DNA of 64,000 nucleotides from Coenobita brevimanus (GCA_032717465.1 CM064657.1:26257966-26321965), one strand, 5' to 3'. Positions 43,511-55,398 are shown, numbered from the stretch's first letter. A program made the numbers and translations. The notes: generated from the letters alone by a model not told the origin.

Positions 43511-43514
<4 letters not shown>
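42089..43514. mobile_element. unclassified DNA element with 30-bp inverted ends
   Basis: The left end is TGAGGCCGTGCGTGCGAGTT and continues TGTACCAAGCG. On the minus strand the right end is TGAGGCCGCACATGCGAGTT and continues the same. TA lies on both sides (42087-42088 and 43515-43516). Inside are a (CA)n tract at about 42967-42995 and a direct repeat (ATAACTCCGTT then AAAGCTAGAGA) at about 42177 and 42351. Superfamily not clear. Confidence 0.75.
42589..42954 (-). pseudogene. acidic N-terminal fragment, possibly of a transposase
   Basis: An open frame of 121 codons starting MSSDSEYVDDPTTGPSGVQE at 42954, with an acidic run (SSDSHSDDDDNG, CEDVDDGDM). Acidic N-termini are common in piggyBac-like and some other transposases, and the frame sits inside an element with inverted ends. 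No catalytic motif is present. The last 40 residues are hydrophobic (VMIVMTLVIMV), which reflects CACCAT-type repeats rather than a real membrane segment. Function unknown. It may not be a gene. Confidence 0.35.
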
Positions 43515-43563
<49 letters not shown>

Positions 43564-43611
43564 TTATATATATACACACACACACACACATATATATATA
43601 TATTTATATAT

Positions 43612-43673
<62 letters not shown>
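43515..43673. repeat. (TA)n with (CA)n blocks
   Basis: TA tract with two CACACA islands at about 43574-43590 and 43613-43632, filling the gap between two DNA elements. Confidence 0.95.
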
Positions 43674-43675
<2 letters not shown>

Positions 43676-43678
<3 letters not shown>

Positions 43679-45058
43679 TACCGCAAATTGAAATAGGACC
43701 TTCCCCCACGAGGTATTAAAAAACACGGAAATCAGAGTGTATCACAATGTTTGTTCATGAAATGCCATTCCTTAATATGAAATAATGTCTCCTTGTTTTT
43801 CAGGACCAGTTGGATACGTTTCGGCATGGAGTCACTTAGATCTCTAAAGTAATCTAAGGAATTATCTATGCACCAAACATTTGTCAGCTCAGTCTTCAGG
43901 TTGTCCAGATTGGGTGTCATCTTCTCTGCCATGATTTTCTTCATCTTTGCCCAGCAGTTTTCTATCGGATTTAGATCCGAACTGTTGCCAGGCCAGTTGA
44001 GGACCTCAGTCCGATTATCCTGAAACCATTTTGTCACCTTTCTTGACCTGTGACATGGAGCTGAATTGTGCATGAACACGCCCATGAATAGCAAAAGAGT
44101 TTAACAAATGATCTTTCAGAACTTGAATGTACTGGCCACTATTCATCATCAAGGTTTTAGGAAGAAAGTAGAGGCCTCCCCTTCCCATTTCACCTGGGAA
44201 ACACTTCCATGCCATTACTGATTGTGGCTGCTTAAGAGTTGGCACCGTGTAAACAGAGTCATATCGACTACGGGAGGCAGGGCGATGAACCTTGGCAGAA
44301 TGCACCTGGAACACTTGAAATGTGCTTTCATCGGAAAACACAACTTTTCTCCACTCATCCGATGACCAGTGTGCATATTTCTTGGAAAACTGAATGCGGT
44401 ATTTCTTCATGCGGTCAGTGAGAAGCGGTTTGTTGGCTGTGGTGTGGCTTGGCAAACTCAGCTCTTTCTACAAACGGTGTTGGATATTTTGAATTAAGAC
44501 ATCTTGTAACAGCTAGGGATGCATTCTCTTCAGTTCTGCTGCTGTCAGTCAAGTATTCTTGATTGCTCCCTCTTCAGAAACGTATCTGTACCTCTGGAAG
44601 TTGTCCTCTTCTTTCAACCACGATGCTTGTGCTCTGGTACAACATCAGGTGGCTGCAGCAAGAACCTTCATGACGGTCAACTTTGCCATTCCAGTACTTT
44701 CACAAATCGTGTTGATAGGGACATTATCCTGCCTCCATGCAATGATATGGACCCTCTTATTCCCTGAGCAGTACTTTCCAGGCATGACAACTAGACTCTA
44801 GGAAAATAACAGAGCAAACAATAATACATATGAAAAAAGAGGGAAGTGCTGGCTTGGAGCGACGGGAACATATGTTCCCACTCTCGCTTCTGGGCAAGCA
44901 CTGACGTGCTGAGTGTTTCACTACCTCCTGCCAACACCAAAGGAGTTGCCAGTTACTTCTTGCCCAAAAAATTCACTTGGTAGAGGTGGAAACACAAAGC
45001 AAAGACGGACAACTTTCCCACAGCAATTCTGTGTAGGTCCTAAGTCAATTTGTGGTGG

Positions 45059-45060
<2 letters not shown>
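43676..45060 (-). mobile_element. Tc1-like transposon (Tc1-B), copy 2, full length
   Basis: The imperfect inverted ends share CAAATTGA and TAGGACCT: left CTACCGCAAATTGAAATAGG; right, on the minus strand, CACCCACCACAAATTGACTT. Both ends sit in TA tracts, so the exact duplication is hidden. About 1.39 kb. The 5' 270 bases match Tc1-B copy 1 (31647-31930). Confidence 0.85.
43732..44785 (-). pseudogene. Tc1-like transposase, several lesions
   Basis: Starts MPGKYCS at 44785. The N-terminal HTH part (44785-44470) is in broken frames. 44455-44015 is open, with VVFSDESTFQVFQVHSAKVH (first acidic site) and GEMGRGGLYFLPK. A frameshift near 44065 leads to 44094-43732, with VFMHNSAPCHRSRKV and SSDLNPIENCWAKMK. 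The spacing of the second and third sites fits DD34E, but the second Asp is Asn here (MHNSAPCH). Copy 1 keeps Asp. The C-terminus is complete and ends near KEWHFMNKH. Confidence 0.87.
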
Positions 45061-45284
<224 letters not shown>

Positions 45285-45457
45285 TTTTTAAAGGCTCCAA
45301 CATGCTTGCATGTGTCGGCCTTGATCACCTAATGGCGGCTTTCTACGCTGCACGATCCATTGCAGCCTCCCTGTTCAGTCCCTTAACCCTAAGATCACAC
45401 TTAATGACCTCATGCCATGTCTTTCTCGGTCTACCCCTCATAACCCCACCTCCAATA

Positions 45458-48376
45458 TTAACCTCTCCTAATCAAAACACCAATACACTCCAGTCCCATC
45501 CTACCTCTCAACTCTTCCATTGTAAACCCAGCCCCTCCAGGCCTTAGACGCAGGGACGCACTACACATCCACCTAATCATTGTCATTTCTGTACGTCTGA
45601 GCCGGCGAATATCTTCCTCCTTCACTGCCCAGGTCTCACTGCCATACAGCATTACACTCCTAACACATGCTCCATACAAAGACCCCTTAGCACGTAGGGA
45701 GAGCCCTCTCAATGTTAGGAGAGGCAAGAGCTCCCTGAGCTTCTTCCAACCACTTTTCACCCTAGCCACAGAGCTAGCTCCAGCCCCACCTCCGGCACAC
45801 AACATGTCTCCCAAATAACAAAACTCTTCCACACACTCAAGAGATTCACCAGCAAGTTCAATCCTTTCACGTCTGACAATCTCCACCTGCTCACCCAGGC
45901 ACGCCGTACACATAAAATCAGCATTATCTCGCAGTCTACCTCTGATACCACTACATCTCTTATGCACCCATTTATCACACACACCACACAAGATGGAATT
46001 ACTTCCCATGCCCTTGTGGCAAACTGCACATGGCCACTCTCATTCGTCTTTGACAGTACCGCCACCAACCCTAGATATCATCAATTTTGTTTTATCTGCA
46101 TTTACCCTTAAACCCTTTTGCCCCATACCATCTCTCCACTTCCTAAACCTTTCCTCCGCCTCCCTTTCATTCTCTGCAATCAACACCAAATCATCAGCAT
46201 ACAACAACTCCCACGGGAGTCCGTTTCTAAAGTCACGTGAAAGGGCTTCAAGTACCATGATAAACAACATGGGACTCAAGACTGACCCCTGATGCACACC
46301 AACATTCACGGAAAACTCATCACTCAAATCTCCATTCACTCTCACCTGGGTGTGAGCACCCACATACACGGCCATAACCACCCTAACCAGCCACTCCTCC
46401 AAGCCAAGCTTTCTCATTGCCCACTTCACCACCTCTCTAGGGACTCTGTAAAAGGCCTTTTCCAAATCAACAAAAACAAAATAAAGATCCCTTCTCCTAC
46501 CAATATATTTTTCCTGAAGCTGTCAAACAATGAATATGGCATCAGTGGCCCCCCTACCTGGCATAAACCCAAACTGCATCTCATCAATATTCACTCTTTC
46601 TCTAATCATACCTTCTAAAACTCTCTCCATTACCTTCATTATCTGATCTAAAAGCTTTATACCTCTATAATTTCCTCTTTCCAGGGCATCACCCTTCCCT
46701 TTATACACATTTACAATTACACTCTTCCGCCAATCATCTGGGACAACACACTCATAAATAATCCTATTTATCAGGTCAGTGACTAAACTCACCCCTATAT
46801 TGCCTGAGGCCTTCAACATTTCGGCAGTCAACCCAGACACACCTGCTGCCTTCCCCACCCTCATCCTGCCTATTGCCTCACTCACAGTAGCAGTATCAAT
46901 CAAAGGCCAAGGGCCAGACACTGGATATGCTGGCTCCAAACCTTCCCTGTCCCAGTCAAACTCCTCATTCAACAACTGGTTATAATGCTCTCTCCATGCA
47001 CCTTTAATATCCTCACTGTTCACCACTACCCTTCCTTCATCATTCTTCACACACTGCTCACCTATGATATCACGATTATCCATCTTAACTTGACCTGCCA
47101 CCCTAAATATATTTTTCCTTTCCCCATGATTTAGGTTATCATGTAATTGTCTCTGTGACTAAGACTTTGCCCTGTATACCTCTCCTCTAGCCCTCCGCTT
47201 GGCAGCCAGATATTCCTCTTTGCTACCACCTTTCTTCCATTCCCGGAAAAGCCTTCTTTTCTCCTTAATTGCAGCTTCTACACCCTCATCCCACCACCAA
47301 GTTACTTTATGTCTTGGTGGTCCTCTTGTCCAGCCACATGTTACATCAGTAACTCTCAAGAAATTGTTCTTGAGGGCTCTGTACTGTTCATTAACACCTC
47401 TGTCTACAGCTACCTGTTCAGCCACCACTCTCCTCAACTCGCTATAGAAGGTATCCCTTACTACTTGGTTTTTCAGCTTCCATATTTTCCTCCTAGGTAC
47501 ATATATCCTCTTTTTCATCACTTGTTCTTTAAGCACCATATCACAAATCAATAGTTTGTGCTGCTGCACACATTCCTCACTTCCTATAACTTTAACATCC
47601 CTCACTAACCTCCTATTGGCCCTCCTAACCAGAAAATAATCTATCTGACTGCTATTTCCCCAAGACTCATACATAATTAACCTACTGTCTCTTTTCCTAA
47701 AATATGTGTTGCACACAATCATGTCCGTTGCCTCCCCAAACTCGAGTATCTTTTCCCCTTCCGCATTCCTTAGACCATACGCACATCCCCCATGCACTCC
47801 TTCATAACCTTGTGCTGCTTCACCTACATGACCATTTAAGTCCCCTCCCAAAATCACTATCTCATCATCCCGCATACCACCCACTACACGTATTAAATCA
47901 TTCCAAAATCTATCTTTCTCTGATTCATCCAATCCTGCCTGTGGAGTATATGCCGATATAATTGCAGCTATCTTTCTTCCCAACAGATTTTTCACTACCA
48001 ATATCCTATCGCTTACTCTCAAAACATTCATAACATATCCCACCCATTTCTCCGCAACCATCACACCAACACCTCCATATCCGTCTGTCCCCCCCTCCCA
48101 AAACAACTTATAGCAACAGTCCTTCCCAACAATCTTTCTGGCTGATCCACCCCTGTACCGGACTTCCTGCAAACACGCCACATCCACCCACCTCCTGCTG
48201 AATGCCTCAACGACTTCCCCTGCTCTTCCCCTCAAACGTCCCACATTCCATGAACCCACCCTCATCCCCATGGGTGATTTACTGTCCTCAGGCTTGCTTT
48301 GAAACTTATTTTGTTTTGTCATCTTCAGTATTAATAAAGGGGGACAGACACAGCACAGGTCCCACTCACTGCACAT
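45458..48376 (-). pseudogene. RTE-PHD ORF2: endonuclease, RT and PHD-like finger
   Basis: One frame from 48376 to 45458, interrupted by TAG at 47159-47161, TGA at 46523-46525 (where Arg CGA is likely) and TGA at 46040-46042. The endonuclease has VGSWNVGRLRG, VACLQEVRYRG, IVILGGDLNGHVG, SSQIDYFLV and QQHKLLI, all seemingly intact. RT follows with KAAGVSGLTAEMLK, NYRGIKLLD, motif A VFVDLEKAFYRVP (Tyr where AFD is usual), VGVHQGSVLSPML and motif C LLYADDLVLIAE. Next is a cysteine-rich stretch, C-x2-C, C-x2-C, H-x2-C, C-x2-C (WPCAVCHKGM to CTACLG), a C4HC3 PHD-like pattern. The end is YGSETWAVKEED and IRWMCSASL. Confidence 0.88.
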
Positions 48377-48990
48377 TCCCAGGTCCAGGCAATGGATCTG
48401 GGACCCCTAGCCCACCAGCTTAACAGTGGCTGTGGTAGTGGCCTCGGGGCACCCTGCCAGGACAGCTGCAGGGACACCCTCCAAGCGCATCTTGGCACTG
48501 CAACTATCCCGCCATTATACACCCACTGATAGGGAAGCCTCCTGGGGCGCTACTCCCAGGTTCGGGCCCCTCTCTATTGGGCGGAAGCGGCAGCCTGGGA
48601 ACCGCAATGCCCTGTACCCTCTGGCACAAGCCTGAGACCCATCTCGCCCTGGACCCATGATCTATGCTGGCGGAACCCCCGCCACGCCTCCCCCCAGAGG
48701 TCCGCCACTAGGTAGCGGGGGCAAAGTTTTCTGGCCGCAAGCCCTTGCTGGTGCCAACCCCTGTAACGTAGTGGGATACGTTGTGTGAAATGTAAAGTGC
48801 ATGTGGTGTAGTGCATAGATAATTAGAGGAAATGTTTGGGAGAGTATGCTGGTCTACTCTCCATGTTACTGTCACACTGAAAAGGTCAGCAAAGGAAGAT
48901 GGTTAGATAGCTAGTGACACAGGAGCTCCAGCTCTCCCTATCACCAGCATTCCCATTCCCCTTGGGAGTACTACCCTGTTCGGCCCGTGC
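48377..48990 (-). promoter_or_regulatory. RTE-PHD 5' leader
   Basis: Non-coding leader upstream of the endonuclease. Its first 200 bases (48785-48990) match the LINE-J leader at 35199-35410. The rest is GC-rich and not shared. An internal promoter is expected by analogy; no motif proves it. Confidence 0.55.
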
Positions 48991-49020
48991 TATATATAAT
49001 ATATATATATATATATATAT
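48991..49020. repeat. (TA)n microsatellite
   Basis: TA tract between RTE-PHD and an RTE-GATA tail. Confidence 0.9.
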
Positions 49021-49026
49021 GTATAT

Positions 49027-51073
49027 CTATCTATCTATTGCCAGATGCCTCAATCCCGTTTAGAGTGGCCACAAACAAATCGCTTCCACGTGGCACGTTC
49101 CCCCCCCTATTTCACTGCCCTGCTCCCAACTCACACCCCCCTCTCTCATATACCTCTCCACCCCACCCCTCCATCTCATCCTCAGCCTCCCCCTCCCTCT
49201 TCCCCCCTCCACCTCACTCACACACACTCTCTTCATCAGTCTTTCACCCTCCCTCCTCTCCACATGGCCAAACCACCTCAGTGTGTTCCTCATAACGCTT
49301 CCTATCACATCCACATCCACACCACAACGCTCCTTTATATCCTCATTCGTCAGCCTGTCTCTCCAAGTGACTCCACAGGCTCCTCTTAAATAACTCATTT
49401 CCACTGCTCTCACTCTTGACTTGGGTCCCTCCAACAACGTCCAAGCTTCACTTCCATACGTTAGAGTTGGTATCACAATACTGTCAAGTAGTAACTTTTT
49501 CACTTCCATCTCCACTTCCCTGTTTCTTAACACTGCTTTCAAAGAGCCAGCAACCTTTCTTCTACCATTTCAAGCGCTTCACCCTCCAAACCTCCATCCT
49601 TACTCATCACACTACCCAAGTACTTATATGTACTCACATTTTCCAATTCCTCACCATCCAACCTCGCTGTACATTCACGGACTTCACCTCTCTCAAAGAC
49701 CATCACTTTACTCTTACCTACATTCACCTTTAGATTCCGTTTCTTACACACTCTCCCAAACTCATCCACCATGCCTTGCAGCTCCCCTTCGTCTTCACTC
49801 AACAACACAGTATCATCTGCAAACAACAGTACAGGGAGTTTCCAAACACTATCCTCTCTCACCAGGGCCACTCCAACATCCACTACCCTACCTTGTACCT
49901 CTTTTATTACCCCATCCATGTACAGATTGAACAACCATGGAGACATGATACATCCCTGTTTCAACCCAACCTTCAAAGAGAAAAATTCACTTAGTTCACC
50001 ATCCATACGCACTGCAGCCTTAGCACCATCATACATACTCTTCACAGCATTCAACAACTTCTCATCTACTCCATATATTCTTAATACTTTCCACAATCCT
50101 TGAAGCCGCATACAACTTCCTTCCCTTCTCTAGAAACTTTTCCACTAAAGATCTAAGAATGAATATCTGATCTACACAACCTCTTCCCTTCCTAAAGCCT
50201 CCCTGTTCTTCTCCAACTAATTCCTCAGTTCTTTCTCTAACTCTGTCAATAAGTATCCTACCATACACTTCTCTTATTATACTAAGAAGACAAATGCCCC
50301 TATGATTACCACACAGTTCTTTTTCCCTTTTCCTTTGTACAAGGGAATAATTATACCTGACTTCCAATCCTCCGGGACTCTACCTTCCTCCCAGGCCAAT
50401 CTGCACATCTTCCACATGATCACATCCATTCTACTACTATCTCTCCCCCATGCTTCAGCATTTCACCACACACTCCATCAATTCCTGGGGCTTTCACCAA
50501 TTTAACTTTCTTCATTGCTTCCACAACTTCTATCCTACTGATTTCTTCCTGTCTTCTCACCTCCCTCCTTCTCCCAGCCATTCCCCAGCCACTTATACTC
50601 GCATTACTTCCATGCTCTATGTTCAACAATTCCTTAAAGTGTTCTCTCCATCTGCCCACTTTTTCTCCCTTCTCCACTAGTAATCTACCATTTTTATCTT
50701 TCACTCCCCTGCTAACCTCACTTCCACCCTGTCTTACTCTCTTCACCTCTTTCCAGAACATTTTCTTAGTCCCTCCACTTTACACTCAAATTCCTTCCAA
50801 ATTCCTCATCCACTCTCTTCTTACACTCTCTTACTAATCTTTTCACCTCTCTCTTTCTTTCTACATATAACTCTCTCTTCCACCTCTCAACTTCTTCCAC
50901 GCCCCTATTTCTCATCCATTCATTGTATGCTTTCTTCTTTTGTGCCACAGCCCGTCTCACCTCTTTAGTCCACCATGCTGTTCCTTGCACCCCCTTCCGT
51001 CTTCTCTTCCTCCCACACACCACATCACATGCTGCATATATTTCTTCGGTAAATATCCTGCACACACCTTGGA
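49027..51073 (-). mobile_element. RTE-GATA copy 5, 5' truncated
   Basis: Minus strand. The tail is CTATCTATCTATTGCCAGATG at about 49027-49047. Homology extends to about 51073 (the GVCRIFTEEIYAACD region). It is the family's GHPKRD-type (subfamily a) copy with the most frame changes. The last residues of the C-terminus are altered near 49080-49110. Confidence 0.85.
49060..51073 (-). pseudogene. RTE-GATA reverse transcriptase, at least four frameshifts
   Basis: Pieces in order on the minus strand: 51073-50766 (VCRIFTEEIYAACDVV, KKKAYNEWMRNRGVEE), 50761-50420 (SRGVKDKNGRLLVEKG, KAPGIDGVCGEMLKHGG), 50367-50062 (NHRGICLLS, EEQGGFRKGRGCVDQ), 50111-49539 (GLKQGCIMSPWLFN, LLFADDTVLLSEDEGE) and 49542-49060 (YGSEAWTLLEG, WFGHVERREG). 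Motif A is damaged: between AASR and IVESIKN a stretch including DLEKAYDRVD is missing near 50100. Not functional. Confidence 0.83.
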
Positions 51074-51482
51074 AGCTCTCCTGTAGTTTCACTGAAAATA
51101 GCGATGGGTAAACATACGCTTTACTCAATGCAGTATAAGCACCTTATCAAATCAGCTCTTCTTCTTCTTGATAGTCTGTTATATTTTTCTTATCATTTCT
51201 GGAGTGGCAAATAGACATTTCATGTTAAAAATGTTTCCACACTCTTATTAAATGATTATTTCTGGACTGCTAAACAGATGTTTCTTGTTAAAAATGTTAC
51301 CATATTATTATTAACTATGTTCCGCTGTCTCAACCCGCATGATTTGTTAGCATAATGGCTGATGGGACCCGTAACATAAGTGCTTAACTAAACTTAACCT
51401 AACCTAGCTTAACTGGTATTATTATACAAGTTGCCAATATGCAGTTCAGGGATACTACCACTATAAATGCATAGTATAATAA
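51074..51482. other. unassigned AT-rich region
   Basis: No gene seen. Two diverged copies of TTTCTTGTTAAAAATGTT-like sequence (about 51218 and 51280) are present, and a short AACCTAACCTAGC run lies at about 51399. Confidence 0.35.
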
Positions 51483-53421
51483 TTAATCCCTTGACAGCGG
51501 GGTGTCACATTCGTGACGCTCGGGCGCAATGGATCATACTGCAGGGCGTCACTTTTGTGATTGTGCTATTTTGAATTCTCCCGGGCTTTCAAGTGGTGGC
51601 TTGTATCATCAATCAGTCCTGCCAGTGTCCAACAATAGTCAGAGCTCCTAATGTCATCTGTACTCCCATCCATTTAGCCATTTTTTCCAGTTCTTGACTC
51701 CCTCCCTCCATTACCCTCTCCTCTCGCCTGCCTGGCCGCGCTGTGCTAAGCAAACCTTCCCCGGAATTTTCCACTGATTTCATCCATTGAAATAAGCCCT
51801 ATGCCCTATTCTTATACAAAATAATATATACAAAAAAGAAATAAGGTAAGTGATAGTGCCATACACCTGGAATTGGCTAATTATCACCTGACAACACCTC
51901 AAGTGCATTCGTTCACTAATTTTCCCTGGTAATTTCCCCTTGAAATATGCCGTATAATCTATTCTCGTAATAAAAATATATATAAGAAAGGAAGGGAGAA
52001 GCCTAAGTGATATTTACATTCGCCTGGAACTACCTAATTTTTTATGTATTGTCGAGATTTCCTTCCAATCATTTCATAACATATAAATTAGCAGTTGTCA
52101 CTCTACTGACCTTGTCAACCCTTGGCTGCCCATATATGCCACGTCATTCGGTTCCTTGTCGTCCTCTGAGGTGAAATCATGTCGCACTCGCGCCCCGCCA
52201 TTTCTGCCGCTTCTACGCCCATTGCAAAGGGCCCTGTGACCTCTACTCCTAGAAAAACTCGTGTGGGAAGCAGTAAAGGACTGACTCAGCAGTGGAACGC
52301 GAACTGGCAGAATTATCTATGATAATGATGGATAGTGACTCTGATCCTTCGGGTGAATCGTGTGATGACCCTGGGGAGGAAATCGTGACAGAAACTCCAA
52401 GTACGAGTGCTTCAGTGTCCCAAGTTCGTCCTAGCTCCAAGGGAAAGGAGCCCTTAGTGCAGCAAGGGAAGGAATTTGGGAAGGGAGTGAAGAGGAGGCG
52501 GGTTAGCCCGGGAACTATGGTCCGCGTGACCCAGCCCACCATGAATCCCGAGGTGAATCACCTCCCTGCTCTCTCAGTCCCACTTCACTAATTTCTTCCT
52601 CCTCTTCAGCAGAATTATCTTCTGAGTCTTCGTCGTCGGAGTCTCCACCTGCACCTACAGTGAGGGCAGTCCGTAGGGGAAAAGGTAAATCCCTGACTCG
52701 TAAAAGTACAGTAGCAACTAGAATAAGGGCTGCTAGTGCTACAAGGCAACCTAGGGTCAGTCAGAGTGACCTTGAAACAGCCCATTCTGCCTCACAGCCA
52801 CCCTCCATCCTCACCCTCCCTACACTGCCACGAGAGGGAACCCTGGACGCCTTTGTGTGGACAGAAGGTTCCGATTTTCGACTCTGAACAACTCCATTTT
52901 GACGCGAGTTCCTCAGGGATACAGCCTGCCTTCACTCTTGACAAGAATGCTGAGTGTGTGGACTTCCTTTTGGCCTTCCTCGATGACGAAGTCATGCAGC
53001 ACATATGTGATGAGACCAACAGGTAAGAGTCACAACGTGCTGCAAGTGGTGCAGGTGCAGTGAAGATGCAACAGTGTACCGTGCTTGGAGTGCAGGAGCT
53101 GTACCGGTATGTGTTCTTCACCCTCATCCTTCTCAGGCCACATTCAAAGAAGCATGAGTTGGAAAATTACTGGTCCATGGACCCCTTACTACCCTCACCC
53201 ACCTTCAATAAGTACATGGCCAGAGATTACTTTCGGAACATCATGGGAAACCCACACTTCACCAACAATGATGTACCTTCCCAGACTGACCCACTCTGGA
53301 AGATCCGGGAGATTCTGAGCAGAATGAAGGATAAATTTATGTCATTCTTCCACCCATTTCCGAAGGTTGTCATAGACGAATCCTTGGTTTTGTTTAGAGG
53401 ATGTCTTAGGTTTGTACAGTA

Positions 53422-55375
53422 CTATCTATCTATCTATTGCCAGACGCCTCAATCCCGTTTGGGGTGGCCACAAACAAATCGCCTCCAAGTCGCCCTGTCC
53501 CCCGCCATTTCACTGCCCTGCTCCCAACTCACACCCCCCTCTCTCATATACCTCTCCACCCCATCCCTCCATCTCATCCTCGGTCTCCCCCTCCCTCTTC
53601 CACCCTCCACCTTACTCATATACACTCTCTTCGTCAGTCTTTCACCCTCCATCCTCTCCACATGGCCAAACCACCTCAGTGTGTTCCTCACAACGCTTCC
53701 TATCACATCCACATCCACACCACAACGCTCCTTTATATCCTCATTCGTCAGCCTGTCTCTCCACGTGACTCCACAGGCTCCTCTTAAATAACTCATTTCC
53801 ACTGCTCTCACTCTTGACTTGTGTCCTTCCAACAATGTCCAAGCTTCACTTCCGTACGTTAGAGTTGGTATCACAATACTGTCATGTAGTAACTTTTTTA
53901 CTTCCATGCTCACTTCCCTGTTTCTTATCACTGCTTTCAAGGAACCAGCAACCTTTCTTCCCTGCTGTACCCTTTCAAGCACTTCACCCTCCAAACCTCC
54001 ATCCTTACTCATCACACTACCCAAATACTTAAACGTACTCACATTTTCCAATTCCTCACCATCCAACCTCGCTGTACATTCACTGACTTCACCTCTCTCA
54101 AAGACCATCACTTTACTCTTCCCTACATTCACCTTTAGGTTCCGTTTCTTACACACTCTCCCAAACTCATCCACCAAGCCTTGCAGCTCCCCTTCGTCTT
54201 CACTCAACAACACAGTATCATCTGCAAACAACAGTACAGGGAGTTTCCAAACACTATCCTCTCTCACCAGGGCCACTCCAACATCCACTACCCTACCTTG
54301 TACCTCTTTTATTACCCCATCCATGTACAGATTGAACAACCATGGAGACATGACACATCCCTGTTTCAAACCAACTTTCAAAGAGAAAAATTCACTTAGT
54401 TCACCATCCACACGCACTGCAGCCTTCGCACCATCGTACATACTCTTCACAGCATTCAACAACTTCCCATCTACTCCATATATTCTTAACACTTTCCACA
54501 ATCCTTGTCTATCCACCCTGTCATATGCTTTCTCCAAATCCATGAAAGCCGCATACAACTTCTTTCCCTTCTCTAGAAACTTTTCCACTAAAGATCTAAG
54601 AATGAACATCTGATCTACACAACCTCTTCCCTTCCTAAAGCCTCCCTGTTCTTCTCCAACTAATTTCTCTGTTCTTTCTCTAACTCTGTCTATAAGTATC
54701 CTACCATACACTTTTCCTATTATACTAAGAAGACAAATGCCCCTATGATTACCACACACTTCTTTTTCCCCTTTTCCTTTGTACAAGGGAATAATTATAC
54801 CTGACTTCCAATCCTCCGGGACTCTACCTTCCTCCCAGGCCAATCTGCACATCTTCCACATCCATTCTACTACTATCTCTCCCTCATGCTTCAGCATTTC
54901 ACCACACACTCCATCAATTCCTGGAGCTTTCCCCAATTTAACTTTCTTCATTGCTTCCACAACTTCTATCCTACTGATTTCTTCCTGTCTTCTCACCTCC
55001 CTAGTTCTCCCAGTCATTCCCCAGCCACTTATACTCGCATTACTTCCATCCTCTACGTTCAACAATTCCTTAAAGTGTTCTCTCCATCTGCTCACTTTTT
55101 CTCCCTTCTCCACTAGTAATCTACCATTTTTATCTTTCACTCCCCTGCTAACTTCACTTCCACCCTGTCTTACTCTTTTCACTTCTCTCCAGAACATTTT
55201 CTTACAGTCCCTCCACTTTACACTCAAATTCCTTCCAAATTCCTCATCCACTCTCTTCTTACTCTCTCTTACTAATCTTTTCACCTCTCTCTTCCTTTCC
55301 ACATATAACTCTCTCTTCCGCCTCTCAACTTCTTCCACGCCCCTATTTCTCATCCATTCATTGTATGCTTTCTTC
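53422..55375 (-). mobile_element. RTE-GATA copy 6, inserted in piggyBac, 11-bp TSD
   Basis: The target-site duplication TTTGTACAGTA is at 53411-53421 and 55376-55386; its first TTT is ambiguous with the element. The tail is CTATCTATCTATTGCCAGAC (53422 on). The insertion lies in the catalytic domain just after FRGCLRFVQ. Confidence 0.92.
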
Positions 55376-55398
55376 TTTGTACAGTAAATTCCAAGCAA
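53449..55398 (-). CDS. RTE-GATA reverse transcriptase, 649-codon open frame
   Basis: The least damaged RTE-GATA protein here, with no internal stop. It reads into the copy from flanking DNA (MLGIYCT), then from KKAYNEWMRNRGVEE. It has KAPGIDGVCGEMLKHEG, NHRGICLLSIIGKV, EEQGGFRKGRGCVDQM, motif A MDLEKAYDRVDRQG, motif B GLKQGCVMSPWLFN and motif C LLFADDTVLLSEDEGE. The thumb is NVGKSKVMVFERGE, then YGSEAWTLLEG, WFGHVERMEG, RPRMRWRDG and the end GHPKRD. No endonuclease domain because of 5' truncation. All catalytic residues look right, so the copy is young. Confidence 0.9.
   Translation of the reverse strand: MLGIYCTKKKAYNEWMRNRGVEEVERRKRELYVERKREVKRLVRESKKRVDEEFGRNLSVKWRDCKKMFWREVKRVRQGGSEVSRGVKDKNGRLLVEKGEKVSRWREHFKELLNVEDGSNASISGWGMTGRTREVRRQEEISRIEVVEAMKKVKLGKAPGIDGVCGEMLKHEGEIVVEWMWKMCRLAWEEGRVPEDWKSGIIIPLYKGKGEKEVCGNHRGICLLSIIGKVYGRILIDRVRERTEKLVGEEQGGFRKGRGCVDQMFILRSLVEKFLEKGKKLYAAFMDLEKAYDRVDRQGLWKVLRIYGVDGKLLNAVKSMYDGAKAAVRVDGELSEFFSLKVGLKQGCVMSPWLFNLYMDGVIKEVQGRVVDVGVALVREDSVWKLPVLLFADDTVLLSEDEGELQGLVDEFGRVCKKRNLKVNVGKSKVMVFERGEVSECTARLDGEELENVSTFKYLGSVMSKDGGLEGEVLERVQQGRKVAGSLKAVIRNREVSMEVKKLLHDSIVIPTLTYGSEAWTLLEGHKSRVRAVEMSYLRGACGVTWRDRLTNEDIKERCGVDVDVIGSVVRNTLRWFGHVERMEGERLTKRVYMSKVEGGRGRGRPRMRWRDGVERYMREGGVSWEQGSEMAGDRATWRRFVCGHPKRD

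Larger units (their letters stand above)
45285..48990 (-). mobile_element. RTE-type LINE with PHD-like finger (RTE-PHD), near full length
   Basis: Minus-strand element of 3.7 kb: a 5' leader of about 610 bp from 48990, one long reading frame with three stops, and a short 3' part ending at the TA tract near 45285. There is no poly(A). The protein resembles the craniofacial-development-protein-2-like class that many animal genomes carry, which is RTE-derived. The 5' end base and leader match LINE-J copy 3. Confidence 0.85.
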
